Of a stretch of DNA of 64,000 nt, positions 31,799 to 44,097 are shown piece by piece. This DNA is from Avena insularis (taxonomy: Eukaryota; Streptophyta; Magnoliopsida; Poales; Poaceae). Within the stretch, counting starts at the first letter, position 1. Each line of letters starts with the position of its first letter. Position numbers and translations under genes: made by a program. Where the stretch lies: assembly GCA_023614405.1 (NCBI GenBank), contig CM042685.1:237501661-237565660 (forward strand), given 5' to 3'. A model generated the notes under the pieces. The model had not been told where the DNA came from, ran no database searches, and saw nothing but the letters and a program-made list of their open reading frames with translations.

Positions 31799-33293
31799 TC
31801 ATGACCCACAAGTATGGGGGTGTATCGTAGTACTTTCGATAAATAGGAGTGTCGATCCCAACGAGGAGCAAAAGGTGCTGAACAGTGGTATGGAGCAGGA
31901 AATCCCTGTGAATACTTAGTAATCGGATTTTTAGTGGTTTTCTGACAAGGCAACAAAACAAGGAGCAAGTAATAAGAGTAATGAACAAACGGAGCAAGTG
32001 GCCCAATCCTTTTTTAGCAAAGGACAAGCCGGTGGAAATACTTATAAGGACCAAACGTTCTTGAGGACACATGGCAACTCTGTCAAGTGCTTTCGCTTCA
32101 AATAGCCGAGTACTCTTATTTGGTGTTTGTATGTGTTGTGTGGGTGAACCTATGCTAACATACCGCCCTTCCTAGGACTAATACATACTTGTGATTAAAC
32201 CCCCTACAAACATCCATAACTACATGAAAGTAATTAAGATATAAATCTAACCACCGCCTTAAACTCTGAGATCCTACGCTCTCTTGTGCAAAGGTGTCCT
32301 AATGGGGGTTCAGGTTTCTGTCACTCCGGAAACCCCACAATTAGTAGCCAAATACACAATGCATTCCCCTAGGCCCATAAATGGTGAAGTGTCATGTAGT
32401 CGACGTTCACATGACACCACTAGAAGAATAGCACCACAACTTAAATACTAAACCATTGAATAATAACTCATCACAGATTCACTACTAACAACATGACTTC
32501 TCCCATGTCCTCAAGAACTAAACGAACTACTCACAAGACATCATATGGATCAAGATCAAAGATGATATGATAATGGATAACAATCTGAACATAAACAATA
32601 ATCCAATGGTTGCACTCACAAGCATCAACTACAATAGTAATTAACATCGGGAAAGTTTCCCCTAACAAACTAAAGCCATATCCAACACAATTGTTACAGC
32701 GGGACGGAGTGGTGATGATGGTGCTGGTGGAGATGATGGTGATCCTGATGAATCCTAGCTTGATGACGGTGTTGATGGCGATGGTCTCCCCTCTCTGGGA
32801 AGGAATTCCCCCGGTAGAAATTTGACTACCGGAGAGATATTTCTCCCTCGGTGTTTTCCGCCCCCCAAAGGCGGCGGAAATCTATCTGTGGTCGATCCCC
32901 TGGTATTAGGGTTCCGTAGGGAAGATATAGGCGAAGGGGCGGAGTCGAAGGCCGGGCAGGTGGACCACACCTGCCCTAGGCACGGGGTCAGGTGGGCCCG
33001 CGCCTAGGGGTGTGGGCCCCCTGAGGCCCATCTCCGTCTCTCCTTCTGGCTTCCTTCGTCTTCTGGTAAAATAATATGTTTCCATATTTTTTTGGTATTT
33101 TTCTGATCTTCGCGAAATTGCACCGAAACACCTTATTTTCCATTAGAATCTAGACTCCAGCAGTCCATCCTCCAGGAATCATCCAACATGCATAAACAGA
33201 TGAAAAGCCATAAGTAATACCTCATAATAAGACAAATATCAAAGAATAGAGGTAAATTATGATATAAAAAGGTGATGCAAATTGGGTGTATCA
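31799..33293 (-). repeat. Athila 3' LTR (1,495 bp)
   Basis: Pairs with 56708-58326. On the minus strand it starts TGATACACCC next to the polypurine tract and ends GGGTCATGA. The GC-rich block near 32930-33030 differs from its partner by indels totalling roughly 120 bp. Confidence 0.88.
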
Positions 33294-33305
33294 ACTCCCC
33301 CAAGA
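33294..33305 (-). promoter_or_regulatory. Athila polypurine tract
   Basis: The minus strand reads CTTGGGGGAGT immediately before the LTR start TGATACACCC. It primes plus-strand DNA synthesis. Confidence 0.8.
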
Positions 33306-35252
33306 TTAGACTTCGCTTGTCCCCAAGCGAAAACTGAGCTCAGTAAACATGTCCACATGTTTATGGAGTGAAGTGTCGATAAAAGAATACGAACAAGAAG
33401 CATCATACTTACCATTGCACAACTCATAGAAGAAAGCAACTCGCCATTATATAACTTAGCTTGCAACCAAGTACAGCAGTCACAATAGAGATGCATAAAG
33501 ATAAATCATAATTGGAATTGGCAAACTTGTTCTTGGTTAGAGAACACATGGCATAGTTTCACAAAAGATTTTTGTAGAAGTTTCAAAACAGGAGCACTCT
33601 TTGCTCAAAAAGGTTTTCCACAAGTGAAGTCTTTCAAAGTAATACTCAATAGATAAGAGTTTTGTGCAAATAAGGAAGATGAAGAAGAATAAATCACCAT
33701 ATGAATGCTTGAAACACAACAACTCAAATGCTTGCTGGAGATAGAGAGGAAGTAGGTTTACTGACTCAACTGGTAGCTAGGAGAAAGGTCCCTTTATAGA
33801 TGGTAGCAGGGATTACAAGTCATAAAGAGCTTCCAAAAGATTATGGTACTTACTAGCTTTGAGCCCTCATTGCCCCTATCATAAGCATCTTGAGATGATT
33901 AAGGTTAAAGTGAACAAGGATGGAGTATATGCTTGACGAAATATAAGTTGGCAGTCTCATGTCCCTTGAATATGAGGGCCACTCCTCATGCATACTCAAC
34001 TTTGGGTCCAGGTAAGTTCTTGTCATTGTAAGTATTTGCATATCATTGAGAACCGCCAATAGGTTACCCCTTGCACATGGCACAGGAGCTTTCCCATAAC
34101 CAAAATGACAAGGCAAGCAGACAATGAGCATCTCAGCAATCTTTTTATTACCATATGCATAGCTTTTTATTGAGGATGCTTCATAGATGACTCACTATGG
34201 TGATGCTGCAAGTTTCCACGATGATTAAGCATGGCTTAGGCTAGCGGCCCAGCCGTTTATCTAACACGGAATACAAACTCCATGGACTTACAAGTTCCCT
34301 TTTTATTTCACACCGTTGACATCCATAGACAAAAGAGCACGATGTCAACTGTTTACAAAGTACAAGTGCAATGTTTAAAACGTTCCCCGTGACAGCACGG
34401 TTCTCCTAATTCCAACGTATAGATGCAAGCATATACAACTTTGATGTTCACAATGGTTCAAGTTTATTAGGGGCAAGTAATAAAGTGTGCCATCAAGTTT
34501 GTGAGAGCTTTACTAACTAGTTTTCACATAACAAAATACTTTTTAATTCGAAAGGTAGATGAAGCTTGAGAATTTGCTAGGAATAGCAACAACTACTAGG
34601 TAGATATGGTGGACACAAATGGCAAAGGTTTTTTTGGTTCCAAGGATTTTGGAAATATGAGAAGTATGCCTTCTCGAAACAGGTTTTTGGCTAGCAAGGC
34701 GGGGTAGCAAGCAAGAGAGTTGAAAGAAACAAGCAAACATACAAGTAATAAAGCCAAACATGCAATCTTCCTTGAAAACACAAAAGGATCTTAAATAAAG
34801 AATACTAAGCTTATGAGCCAACATGAAAGAAAACAAATGATACCAAATACCTGTAAGCTTTTTCTTTCTTTCTTTTTCTTTAAAACTAAAGCCACTGACC
34901 AGAAATCGGTTTGCCAAAACCAATTTAGATCCACTTGATGATCCCAAAGTGGTGCCAATACTAATCAACAAGATCCATCATATAATAGAGATTGCAAACT
35001 AAAATAAGAAGTGCAAAAAGTAAAATATGAGACTTCTCTTTAATATTCAAATAAAGGCACTCACACCAAGGGATACAAAGATAATCAACTAAAGGAGAGA
35101 TACTTCCACATGCAAACCAAACTATAAGATAACTTCTCGATCACAGATATGAATCCACTAAAAAGGGTAAAAGATAAAATATAATGGTGGTGATACCGCG
35201 GCACTCCCCCAAGCTTGGAACAAGCCAATGGGATGCCAAACCTGAAGACGAA
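33306..35252 (-). other. Athila 3' non-coding region
   Basis: About 1.9 kb between the extra ORF and the polypurine tract. It is AT-rich with scattered short frames and no domain. Long untranslated 3' regions are usual in Athila-type elements. Confidence 0.6.
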
Positions 35253-35819
35253 TTACTCCCTCGGTGGTGGTGGTGTTCTCTTGTCATCATAAAACTTCCA
35301 AGGCAATGGTTCCCCATCCAAAAAGGATGTCCTTGTCTCTGCAATCCTAAAACTCACAGCAGAGCTTATGCGATCAAATCTAGCCTCATACTCACAGTTT
35401 TGGTTCTGTATGTCATAGAGCTGTGCTTGCAATTGGTTGGTGGTCTGACAGAGTGAAAAGATCTCTTCTCGGAGCTCAGCAACTTCTCCCTCGTTCTTGG
35501 TGATGAATTTTGAACTTATCTTATGAATGATATCCACCTCGCGTTCTGCCATCTTCTTGTACCTGAAAACTTCATGTTCCAATGCTTCCATCCTGTCTTC
35601 TAGACTGCCTTCTCCTTTAGGGACTTGAACTTCTTTTATCTGCACCTTCCCCTTCGTGAGAATCAACTCTTTGGGATGAATCCTCAACTCATACATGTAC
35701 GGGTTGAGGACTTCCGTAGAGGAATCCTCCGTGGGTGATCCATAGAAAGACATTGAGGCTCCAAATCTGAGAACTTTCCTGACAGAAAACAGATCGAAAC
35801 GAAAACATGACAAGAACAC
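35253..35819 (-). CDS. Athila extra ORF downstream of pol, coiled-coil protein, 188 residues
   Basis: An open frame starts at ATG 35819 and ends at 35253 with no internal stop. The N-terminal ~100 residues are mixed (MSFYGSPTEDSSTEV, MYELRIHPKELIL). The rest is strongly helical and heptad-like (EDRMEALEHEVFRYKKMAE, VAELREEIFSLCQTTNQLQ), ending in a Pro-rich tail. It occupies the position of the env-like ORF of Athila elements. I see no signal peptide, no convincing membrane anchor and no cleavage site. It is one of the few uninterrupted frames in an otherwise broken element. Its function is unknown. Confidence 0.6.
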   Translation of the reverse strand: MFLSCFRFDLFSVRKVLRFGASMSFYGSPTEDSSTEVLNPYMYELRIHPKELILTKGKVQIKEVQVPKGEGSLEDRMEALEHEVFRYKKMAEREVDIIHKISSKFITKNEGEVAELREEIFSLCQTTNQLQAQLYDIQNQNCEYEARFDRISSAVSFRIAETRTSFLDGEPLPWKFYDDKRTPPPPRE

Positions 35820-36481
35820 GATGCAAGAACCTCGGGGGATCCGGGGGGTTATATATTATGAAGTTTCAAGGCATAAGGAAGGTACTAACACGTAAACGAG
35901 GCAGAGGCAGAGTTCGGGGGAGTCAAACCCCTCCCAGGCGCGGCCAGGCTGGGCCCGCGCCTGGGGTGGGTTTGTCCACCCCGGGCTCCGTTTCCTCTTT
36001 AATTTCGTCTCGTAGTCTTCCTTATGTATTAAAAACATCAAAAATATAAAAATATTAGAATTTCACGAACCTTCTGTTTTTACCACTTTTACCTATTTAA
36101 AGATGAACTCTGCAGTTTCTAGTGTTTGGCTTCTGATAAATTCTTCTGGAGTTATCATTTGAATAACATCTACATCTTCGTTATAAGAATATCCAGAAAT
36201 ATAGTGTTTTAGTCTTTGGCCATTCACCACCTAGGTTGTGTCATACTTTAGAGAAGAAATTTTGATGGCACCTGAACGGTACACTTCCTTGATAACAAAA
36301 GGTCCTTCCCATTTGGAAAGTAGTTTCCCTGCAAAAAATCTAAGACGAGACCTATACAAAAGAACTTCCTCACCAACATGGAACTCCCTGTTGAGAATTC
36401 TCCTGTCATGCCATCTTTTTACTTTTTCCTTAAAGAGCCTAGCATTTTCATAAGCTTCCCCTCTCCACTCATCTAGATTAC

Positions 36482-37245
36482 TTAAATCGAGCAGTCTTTT
36501 TTACCAGCAAGTCTAAAATCTCTATTCAACTCTTTCACTGCCCAATAAGCTTTGTGTTCTAATTCTAAAGGCAAGTGACAAGCTTTTCCATAGACCATTT
36601 TGTAAGGAGACATCCCCATAGGATTTTTATAAGCAGTTCTATAAGCCCACAAAGCATCATTCAACTTTTAGCCCAGTTTTTCCTAGATCTATTGATAGTC
36701 TTCTGCAAGATAGATTTGATTTCCCTATTGGAAAGTTCTACTTGCCCACTAGTTTGGGGGTGATAAGCTGAAGCTATTCTGTGGTTTACATCATACTTAG
36801 CGAGAGTTTTTCTAAAACCCCCATGAATAAAATGAGAGCCCCCATCAGTCATGAGATATCTAGGCAGACCGAATCTAGGAAAAATAACATCTTTGAGCAT
36901 CTTCAAAGAGGTCTTACCATCAGCACTGCTTATAGGTATGGCTTCTACCCACTTTGTAACATAATCAACAGCAAGAAGAATATGAGTATACCCTTTTGAA
37001 GGAGGAAAAGGCCCCATAAAGTCAAATACCCAACAATCAAAAGGTTCAATAACAAGAGAATAATTCATAGGCATTTCATTGCGTCTAGAGATGTTACCTA
37101 CTCGTTGGCATTCATCACAGGATAAGATAAACTTCCTTGCATCTTTAAAGAGAGTAGGCCAATAAAATCCAGATTGTAAAACCTTTTGTGTATTCCTATC
37201 TCTAGCATGATGTCCTCCATAAGCACTGCCATGACATTTTCTCAA
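36482..37245 (-). pseudogene. Athila integrase
   Basis: The first segment (37245-36661) has the zinc-binding part (YGGHHARDRN ... CDECQRVGN) and the catalytic core: WVFDFMGPFP (first Asp), YLMTDGGSHFIHGG (second Asp) and SGQVELSNREIKSIL (Glu). A stop and frame change at 36664-36661 lead to [20 protein letters not shown] and [19 protein letters not shown], the Gypsy-specific C-terminal block. The DDE triad is intact but the protein is split. Integrase joins element DNA to the target. Confidence 0.88.
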
Positions 37246-37365
37246 AATCTCTTGTTATTCAAATTCTGGAACACATCTTCGCATAATGTCATCTACTCCT
37301 TCTTTATATAAGTGTGGGTCATCCCAACAGTAATGCCTTAGATCATAAAAGAATTTCCTTCTTTG

Positions 37366-38103
37366 CTAGGATGTAAAGGTTGGAGACAAATACTTGGAAA
37401 CAATAAAGTTAGCATAATCAGCATACCAAGGACTCTCATGTGGACTTACCCTTATTGCAGCTAATTGTTCATTTGGAAAATTATCATGAACAGGCAAAGG
37501 GTCAAAAGAAATGTTTTCCAAACAAGATAAATTATCATCAACAGGATTATCAGCACCTTTCCTATCCACAATATGCAGATCAAACTCTTGCAAAAGTAAT
37601 ACCCACCTTATAAGCCTAGGCTTAGCGTCCTTCTTCGTCATAAGGTATTTAATAGCTGCATGATCAGTATGAATAGTAACCTTGGAATCAACAATATAAG
37701 GTCTAAACTTATCACAAGCAAAGATTACAGCTAAGAACTCCTTTTCAGTAGTAGCATAATTCTTTTGAGCAGCATCCAAGGTCTTGCTAGCATAATGAAT
37801 GACATTTAACTTCCTGTCAACACGTTGTCCCAAGACAGCACCCACAGCAAAATCACTAGCATCACACATAATTTCAAAAGGTAAACTCATATCAGGTGGT
37901 TGGACTATAGGAGCAGTTGTCAAAGCTTTCTTCAGAGTTTCAAAATTTTCCTTACAATCATCATAAAAAACAAAAGGTACATCTTTTTGAAGAAGATTAG
38001 TAAGGGGCTTTGAAATTTTGGAGAAATCTTTAATAAACCTCCCATAGAAACCAGCATGACCAAGGATACTACGAATATCTTTGATGTCTCTAGGACAAGG
38101 CAT
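37366..38103 (-). pseudogene. Athila RNase H and RT connection
   Basis: The frame is open throughout. [16 protein letters not shown] and [13 protein letters not shown] (RT thumb/connection) are followed by RNase [18 protein letters not shown] (first Asp), [20 protein letters not shown] (Glu), [12 protein letters not shown] (Asp) and [11 protein letters not shown], where the usual VADxLSR is changed to VDDNLSC. It removes RNA from the RNA-DNA hybrid during reverse transcription. Confidence 0.87.
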
Positions 38104-38784
38104 TTTCTCAAGTGCTTCAATTTGGCTCTGTCAACTTCAATGCCTCTTTCAGAGATCTTATGTCCAAAAACAATTCCTTCATTAACCATGAAATGGCATT
38201 TCTCCCAGTTAAGAACAAGGTTGGTTTCTTCACATGTCTGCAAAACTTTATCAAGGTTGTGCAAACAGTTATCAAAAGAAGTTCCATAGAAGGAAAAATC
38301 ATCCATGAAAACCTCCACAATTTCTTCACAAAAACCATGAAAGATAGCAGACATACATCTCTGAAAGGTAGCAGGAGCATTACATAAACCAAAAGGCATG
38401 CGCCTATAAGCATAAGTACCATAAGGACAAGTGAAAGTGGTTTTTTCTGGTCCTGTGCTTTCACAGTGATTTGAAAAACCCAAAATAACCATCAAGAAAG
38501 CAAAAGTGAGTCTTTTTGGACAACCTCTCAAGCATTTGATCAATAAAGGGCAAAGGATAATGATCTTTATTAGTAACTTTATTAATCTTTCTAAAATCAA
38601 TGCACATTCTATACCCAACCACTACTCTTTGGGGTATAAGCTCATTATCCTCATTAGGCACAACAGTTATTCCCCCTTTCTTGGGAACACAATGAACATG
38701 GCTAACCCATTGACTCTCAGCAATAGGATAAATAATACCACCATCAAGGAGTTTTAATACGTCATTTCTTGCAACTTCCTTCAT
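38104..38784 (-). pseudogene. Athila reverse transcriptase palm, with two compensating frame changes
   Basis: 38784-38461 carries DVLKLLDGGIIYPI, WVSHVHCVPKKGG, YRMCIDFRKINK and FCFLDGYFGF. A frame change near 38470 moves to a second frame with TFTCPYGTYAYRRMPFGL, APATFQRCM, VFMDDFSFYG (FMDD, about 38300) and LVLNWEKCHFM. A further change near 38110 restores the original frame for the RNase H part. The catalytic Asp pair is kept. The net shift is zero, so the breaks affect only about 350 bp. Confidence 0.85.
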
Positions 38785-38907
38785 CTAAGGATTTAGACGA
38801 TGTTGGTGCTCAACAACTGGTTTTGCATCAGGCTCAATATTAATAGCATGCTGACATATAGTAGGATAAATTCCTTGTAAATCATCAAGAGTATAACCCA
38901 TAGCTCC

Positions 38908-39915
38908 TCAGTGCTTCTTCAATACCTCCAATAACCTTTCTTCTTCCTTCCCTAAAAGTTTAGAACTAATAATAACATGATATATCTCCTTATCATCAAG
39001 ATGAACATATTTAAGATCATCAGGTAAAGGTTTTAATTCAAAAACATGATCCCCTTTGGGTGGTAGTGTGGTACCAAAATCTTCCACAGGTAGATTGTGC
39101 TTAAGCTGTTCCGAGTGACGAGGAAAAACTTCGTCAATCTCATTTCTTTCCTTCATGAAGACATCACTTTCATGATCTTCCACGAACTGTTGCAAAACAT
39201 TGTTAGGAGCAAGAGAAATAGCAGATAGTTGTTCAACCCTGAAATCCCCATTAGGTAATTCATTTTCATAAGGAGTTTTGGCAAATTTGGAAAAATTAAA
39301 CTCATAAGATTCTCCAGCAAACTTAGTTAAAACTTTTTCCTTCCTACAATCTATGATAGCCCCAAAAGTATTAAGGAAAGGTCTACCAAAGATGATAGGA
39401 TAAGTTTTACTAGCTTCTTTACCAAGTACTAGAAAATCAGCAGGATATTTAATCTTACCACAAAGGACCTCCACAAATCTTACAATACCAATGGGGCAAA
39501 CTTGCTCTCTATTAGCAAGGTGAATAACCAAATTAATATCCTCAAGCTCACAAGGACCAATCTCATGCATAATTTCCCTGTAAATCTCATAAGAAATAGC
39601 ACTAGAACTAGCACTAATATCACATAAACCATAATAGCTATGGCTACAAATTTTAACAGAAAGCACACGAACACTAGCTTTTCTAACTTTCTTAGGATGA
39701 GAAACAATGTTAGTAGCGTCTTCACAGAAGACAATATGCTCATCCTCTATATTTCTAGTGACAAGATCTTTCACAATAGCTACCAAGGGCTCAATATCAA
39801 TAAGCTCATCGGACCCTACAATTTTCTTTGTACTTTTGCTAACTACAGTAGCCATAATATAATGCTCCCTCACCTTGGAAGGAAAAGGAGTTTTCTCAAT
39901 ATAAGGTTCAGGCAA
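38908..39915 (-). pseudogene. Athila gag C-terminus and protease region
   Basis: A 335-residue open frame in the same register as the RT, RNase H and integrase segments. The start is acidic/Lys-rich (MPEPYIEKTPFPSKVREHY). The retropepsin-like core is GLCDISASSSAISYEIYREI, then KTYPIIFGRPFLNTFGA. The family signature D-[TI]-G-A reads D-I-S-A: codon AGT at 39613-39615 replaces a Gly codon next to the catalytic Asp. Downstream is the linker into RT (LKPLPDDLKYVHL). A stop at 38908 ends the frame. Confidence 0.75.
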
Positions 39916-40015
39916 AATAGGATCAACAGTACAAACCTATGTACTAGCAGGAACATGGGTGACAGTGTCTTTATAAGGAGCGTGGTACTTGTCCCACTCT
40001 TTCTTGGGAAGTTCA
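39908..40015 (-). pseudogene. Athila gag segment downstream of the nested insertion
   Basis: Read on the minus strand from 40015, PKKEWDKYHAPYKD continues the frame that ends ASYIEL at 49636, across the 9.6-kb long-LTR insertion. The 5 bases 40011-40015 are its target duplication. A TAG follows at about 39938. Confidence 0.7.
40011..40015. repeat. Long-LTR element target-site duplication, left copy
   Basis: GTTCA, identical to 49636-49640, immediately outside the LTR terminus TGTAAAGG. Confidence 0.9.
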
Positions 40016-43000
40016 TGTAAAGGGTACCAACCTTTAATAAGGTAGAGTCCCCTGTGTTTACAATGCTAGTCCCTGGATCAATAGCTAGCATCCACAGTTA
40101 AGATGTAATATCAAGAAACAAAGGTCATAATACAACTTAATAACCAGGAATAACATAATTTTATTTCATCTTACATAGCTCATTTGGCTATTACATTACA
40201 TTGCAGCAGAATATCTATAAGCATGGGGTCCTTCATCTTCAAAGTGCCACAGGCAGACATGTTGGTTGTAGACTTTGTAATCCTAATCAATCAACTTCAC
40301 TATATCAAACAAACCTGCAACATAACAAGTTACAGCCACAAGGGTCAATACATTTGAATTGTATTGGCAAGTGATACTATGGTAGTATAGTGGAGTCTAA
40401 CATCTATATGCTTTTGGCTAAGTGGAGTTGAGGCTTGCATTGCTCAAAAATAGATTTTTCCTTAACATTTGAAAACACTAAGTTTTTGCTTGACAAAATC
40501 ATTTCTCCCAATCAAAAGATTGAAGATCCTTTAACCTTGTTCAACCACAAGTTTTTAACTTAGAAATTTGGATGATGAGATTCTTGATTGCTTCCATGTC
40601 TTGATGCTCAAATTGTCCTTTACCAGGGACATGGCTAAGTACTTAGATTTTACACTCTGCAGAGGTGGTGCACTTTCCCCACAAGACTTGGTTTCACCAA
40701 GACAAGATCTTCGAAGCCTTCCTTAGACCAAAATGGACGCTCCCAACCTATCAAACTCTACCACCAACTGTCCATATGGCTAAGTTCTTGCAACCTATAT
40801 GATCCAGGAGCCCATAATGCCAAGTGGTTGCACTTGAAGCTTCTCAACATTTGACATCTCAAATCTCTTTGTTCCTGGGTGGCAATCCACAAGTGTGATA
40901 CACAAGGTAAACCATAAACATGGGCCTTGTGTAACCACTCAACCAAAAACCACCATTCAAGTCCCATTCCACCCAGGTGATTCATTAACTTAGTTGTTTT
41001 ATTAAACAAAAACACAAGTCCTCAGACTTAGAAATTTTCCATAGTATGGATGTATATTCCACCCTTGTTTTCTATTAGCTAAGCTAAGCATGATAGTAGT
41101 AGGAGTCTTAACTTAGGAAATTTTCTACTAAGGTTTCATCTACTAGGTTTTCCTATAGCAAGGTTTATACTTAGCAAAATTCCATGCAAGTTTTACTTAG
41201 AAAAATCACTAATGCATAGTGAAAGTAATGGGACAAAAAGTATGAAGCATCACTTGCCTTTTTGGTAGAGGGTATAAGTTCACTCCTTGTCCTTGCTACA
41301 ATCACACTCTTCAAGTCACTACAATTCAATCAAGAAAGGCACAAGTTCAATTTACCATTCAAGCAAACAACACATAAAATGATAAAATCAAAGTAATGCA
41401 TGCAAGCATGCCAAGCTTTGTTTTATTTGAAAAAGTGGTTCCTAATGGGTCATAAACATTTGAAAACACCTAATGGTCATTTTATAAAGTGGCAAAGTCA
41501 TTTGCAAAAGATTTCACTTCCTAAACCATTTTCAAAACAAGGTATCATTTTATGTGGTGTAGAAATGTTTTTACCAAGGCTTTAATCTATATGGTTCACA
41601 AAATATGTTTTCAAACCATAAAACTTTGTTTTTAGGGTCAGAGAGTTTAAAACAAAACATTTCCCAAAAGTTTTCTTCCAAAACCATTTTTAATAAATAA
41701 ACTATATTTTTATTTGGCTAGAAATGGTTTTAAATCAAAGATTCATTCTTTTTCTTCACCAAATACATTTTTGGATCCACAAAGTGTTTCCTATGGTCAG
41801 TAGGTTCAAAACACACCATTTGCCAAAGATTTTACCCCCAAAATCATTTTTGAACAATTTTTATAATCTAAACAAGCATACAAATGTTTCTGCAAAAACA
41901 AACATTTTTCCAGAAGCTTTTTACTAAACAAATGGCATGGTTGGCTAGGGCTTATTCCACTGATTCCATTGATATAAAGTTTGTAATTTTTGGACGTGTG
42001 GATTAAAAGTTACAAGGGTTTCAAATTTGCATCTAAATCTGTTTTCAAATTCTGTTTTAAATCTCGGTGGATCGCATTACATCTCGTCAGATCTGAACAT
42101 ATCGCACGGCTACGGCTCATACCCTTCGCTGGGTTTTCTCCTATATTTCTATTCTCTAGCGCGGATCCCAAAGTCGACGGTACTCGAGGCGGCGGCGGCG
42201 TGGCGGCGGCCGCTGGGCGTGCATACCGAATGGCGGCGACGTGGGATGCCGGTCTAGGAAGCGAGGAAGTGAGGGTGCTTACAGTGATCGCGGTGATGCT
42301 CTGATGCTCAAGGGATGGTCAGCTCGTCAAGGGGCGCCCTGGTTCTAGCGGGATTGCTCGCCGGAGTGTGGAACGGCGTCGGGCGGCTCTGATCGTGGTC
42401 GGGGGCGACGCTGTGGTTCTCCCCGAAGCAAAAAGAGGACACGGTTAGATGCACAAGATCAAGGCGAAGCTGCGTGCATGAAGGAGAGGGTGCGGGGTGG
42501 TCGGTTCTTACCAGGGAACTTCACGGAGAAAGCGGACATGGCGATCGATGGTTGTCAAGTCGGCCTTCAGGCGCCATGAGTGAATGGAAGGCACAGGGAG
42601 AAACGCCTAGGTCTGGGGAGTGTGCGAGGTTGGTCAATGGGGCAAGGGGCGGTGCGGGGTCGCCGGAATTTGCTGGGGACGGTGGTCGGAGCAGTGAGGG
42701 TGTGTGGCGAAATTCGTCTAGCCTGGGGGCAGAGAGAGGGAGGCGCGTGAGGGGAAATGGAGAGGAGGAGTGTGCGCTTTAACGTGCGTGGTCGCAGCGA
42801 GTAATGGCGAAGGCGTTAAGGCGAATTTAACCGCGGCATCAACGGCAGGAAACGGCCGGCGTGGTCATCGCGGGGAGGAAGAAGATGAGCTGGAGGGGTG
42901 GGGCATGCTTGTCAGCGAGAAAGGGAGTGAGGGGGAGGTTCCACCGTCGTTGGTGCGAGACTGTGTGTAGAAAACGTTTCGCTGGGTAGTGTTGGTGGGC

Positions 43001-43989
43001 TGGAGTTGGGCCTAGACTGGGCTGGCCGGCTGGGCTGCTGTTGTTTCATATTTTTTTCTTCCTGAATGTTTTTCCTTTTTTCAATTCTATTTTCTGTTTT
43101 GAATTTCAAACAACAATTCAAACAACCAAAATAATCCAAACTTTCACCAAACTTTGCCTTGAGTTTTTGGTTCTGCTTAACAACACAAATCCAAGTCTCA
43201 AAATAAAACAATAATTTTATTCTCTTTAGGATCTATTTAATAATTAAATAAAATAGACCTTAATTATTAATTCAAATAGGTTTTGATTTATTTAATAAAA
43301 TCTCCATTTGAAAACTAAATATTATCAAAACCAAATCAGTAGGTTTTATTTTAAAATAAAAGATACTTGGAGAACTTGTTTAAAATAAAATAATATTTTT
43401 GTTTTAGGGTCCATTAATAATTAAATAAGATGGACCTTAGTTAATAATCCAAATTGGATTTGTTTTATTAAAATCTTTATTTTGAAATCTAAAATAAAAC
43501 CAAAACACTTCAGTAGGTTTTAATTGAGAATATAAAATACTTGGAAAACTTATTTAAAATAAATAAATAAGTTTTAGTGTTTATTTAAAATGGGAAAAGC
43601 CTTTACTTAAATAAAATTGGATATTAAATCCTTATTATTTTGTTTAAATAAACTTTTACCCTTTTAATCAAAACAAAACATTTTATTTCAAAATATTGGC
43701 CAAGGTTTAATTTGGCTCTATAAAATAATCCTTATTTATAAATCTACCTTTTCCTTTGAAAACCAAATCCTTTTATTAAAAAGATCCAAAAATAATAATT
43801 CAAAATATTTTTAACTTTATTGTTTATTTAACTATTTAAATCCCTTTAGGATTTTATTTGATCCGAATAGGTTTTGAAAGTTTCCAAATGGATTCAAAAA
43901 GTTTCTTCTCACCCTGAAAATCAACAAAGTTTTATTTTATTCATTTATTTTTCACATAACAAGATTCTGGAAAATCTTGGGATGTGACA
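40016..43989 (-). repeat. Long-LTR element 3' LTR (3,974 bp)
   Basis: Pairs with 45588-49635. Starts (plus strand) TGTAAAGGGT and ends GGGATGTGACA. The right third (43200-43980) is very AT-rich; 42100-42960 is GC-rich. No ORF with a recognisable domain. It differs from its partner mainly in a patch at about 42060-42260. Confidence 0.9.
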
Positions 43990-44020
43990 GGCTACCACCC
44001 TTAAAATAAATCTCGTCCCG
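43990..44020 (-). promoter_or_regulatory. Polypurine tract region of the long-LTR element
   Basis: On the minus strand TTAAGGGTGGTAGCC ends at the LTR start TGTCACATCC. The same AAGGGTGGTAGCC precedes the right LTR of the plus-strand relative at 56010-56022. Confidence 0.7.
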
Positions 44021-44097
44021 AGATTTGGGAAGGCTAGGGTTACAAATTGGCTCAAAGCATCTAGGGAACTACCACCCTTAAAAATTTTCCAACTAAA

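Noticed and set aside
35253..35819. Envelope glycoprotein
   Set aside because: No signal peptide, membrane anchor or cleavage site. Only the position matches, so it is called a coiled-coil ORF of unknown role.
36482..40015. Endogenous pararetrovirus (caulimovirid) instead of a Gypsy element
   Set aside because: Integrase with a DDE triad, LTRs, the Athila primer site and a 5-bp duplication are present; no movement-protein domain was seen.
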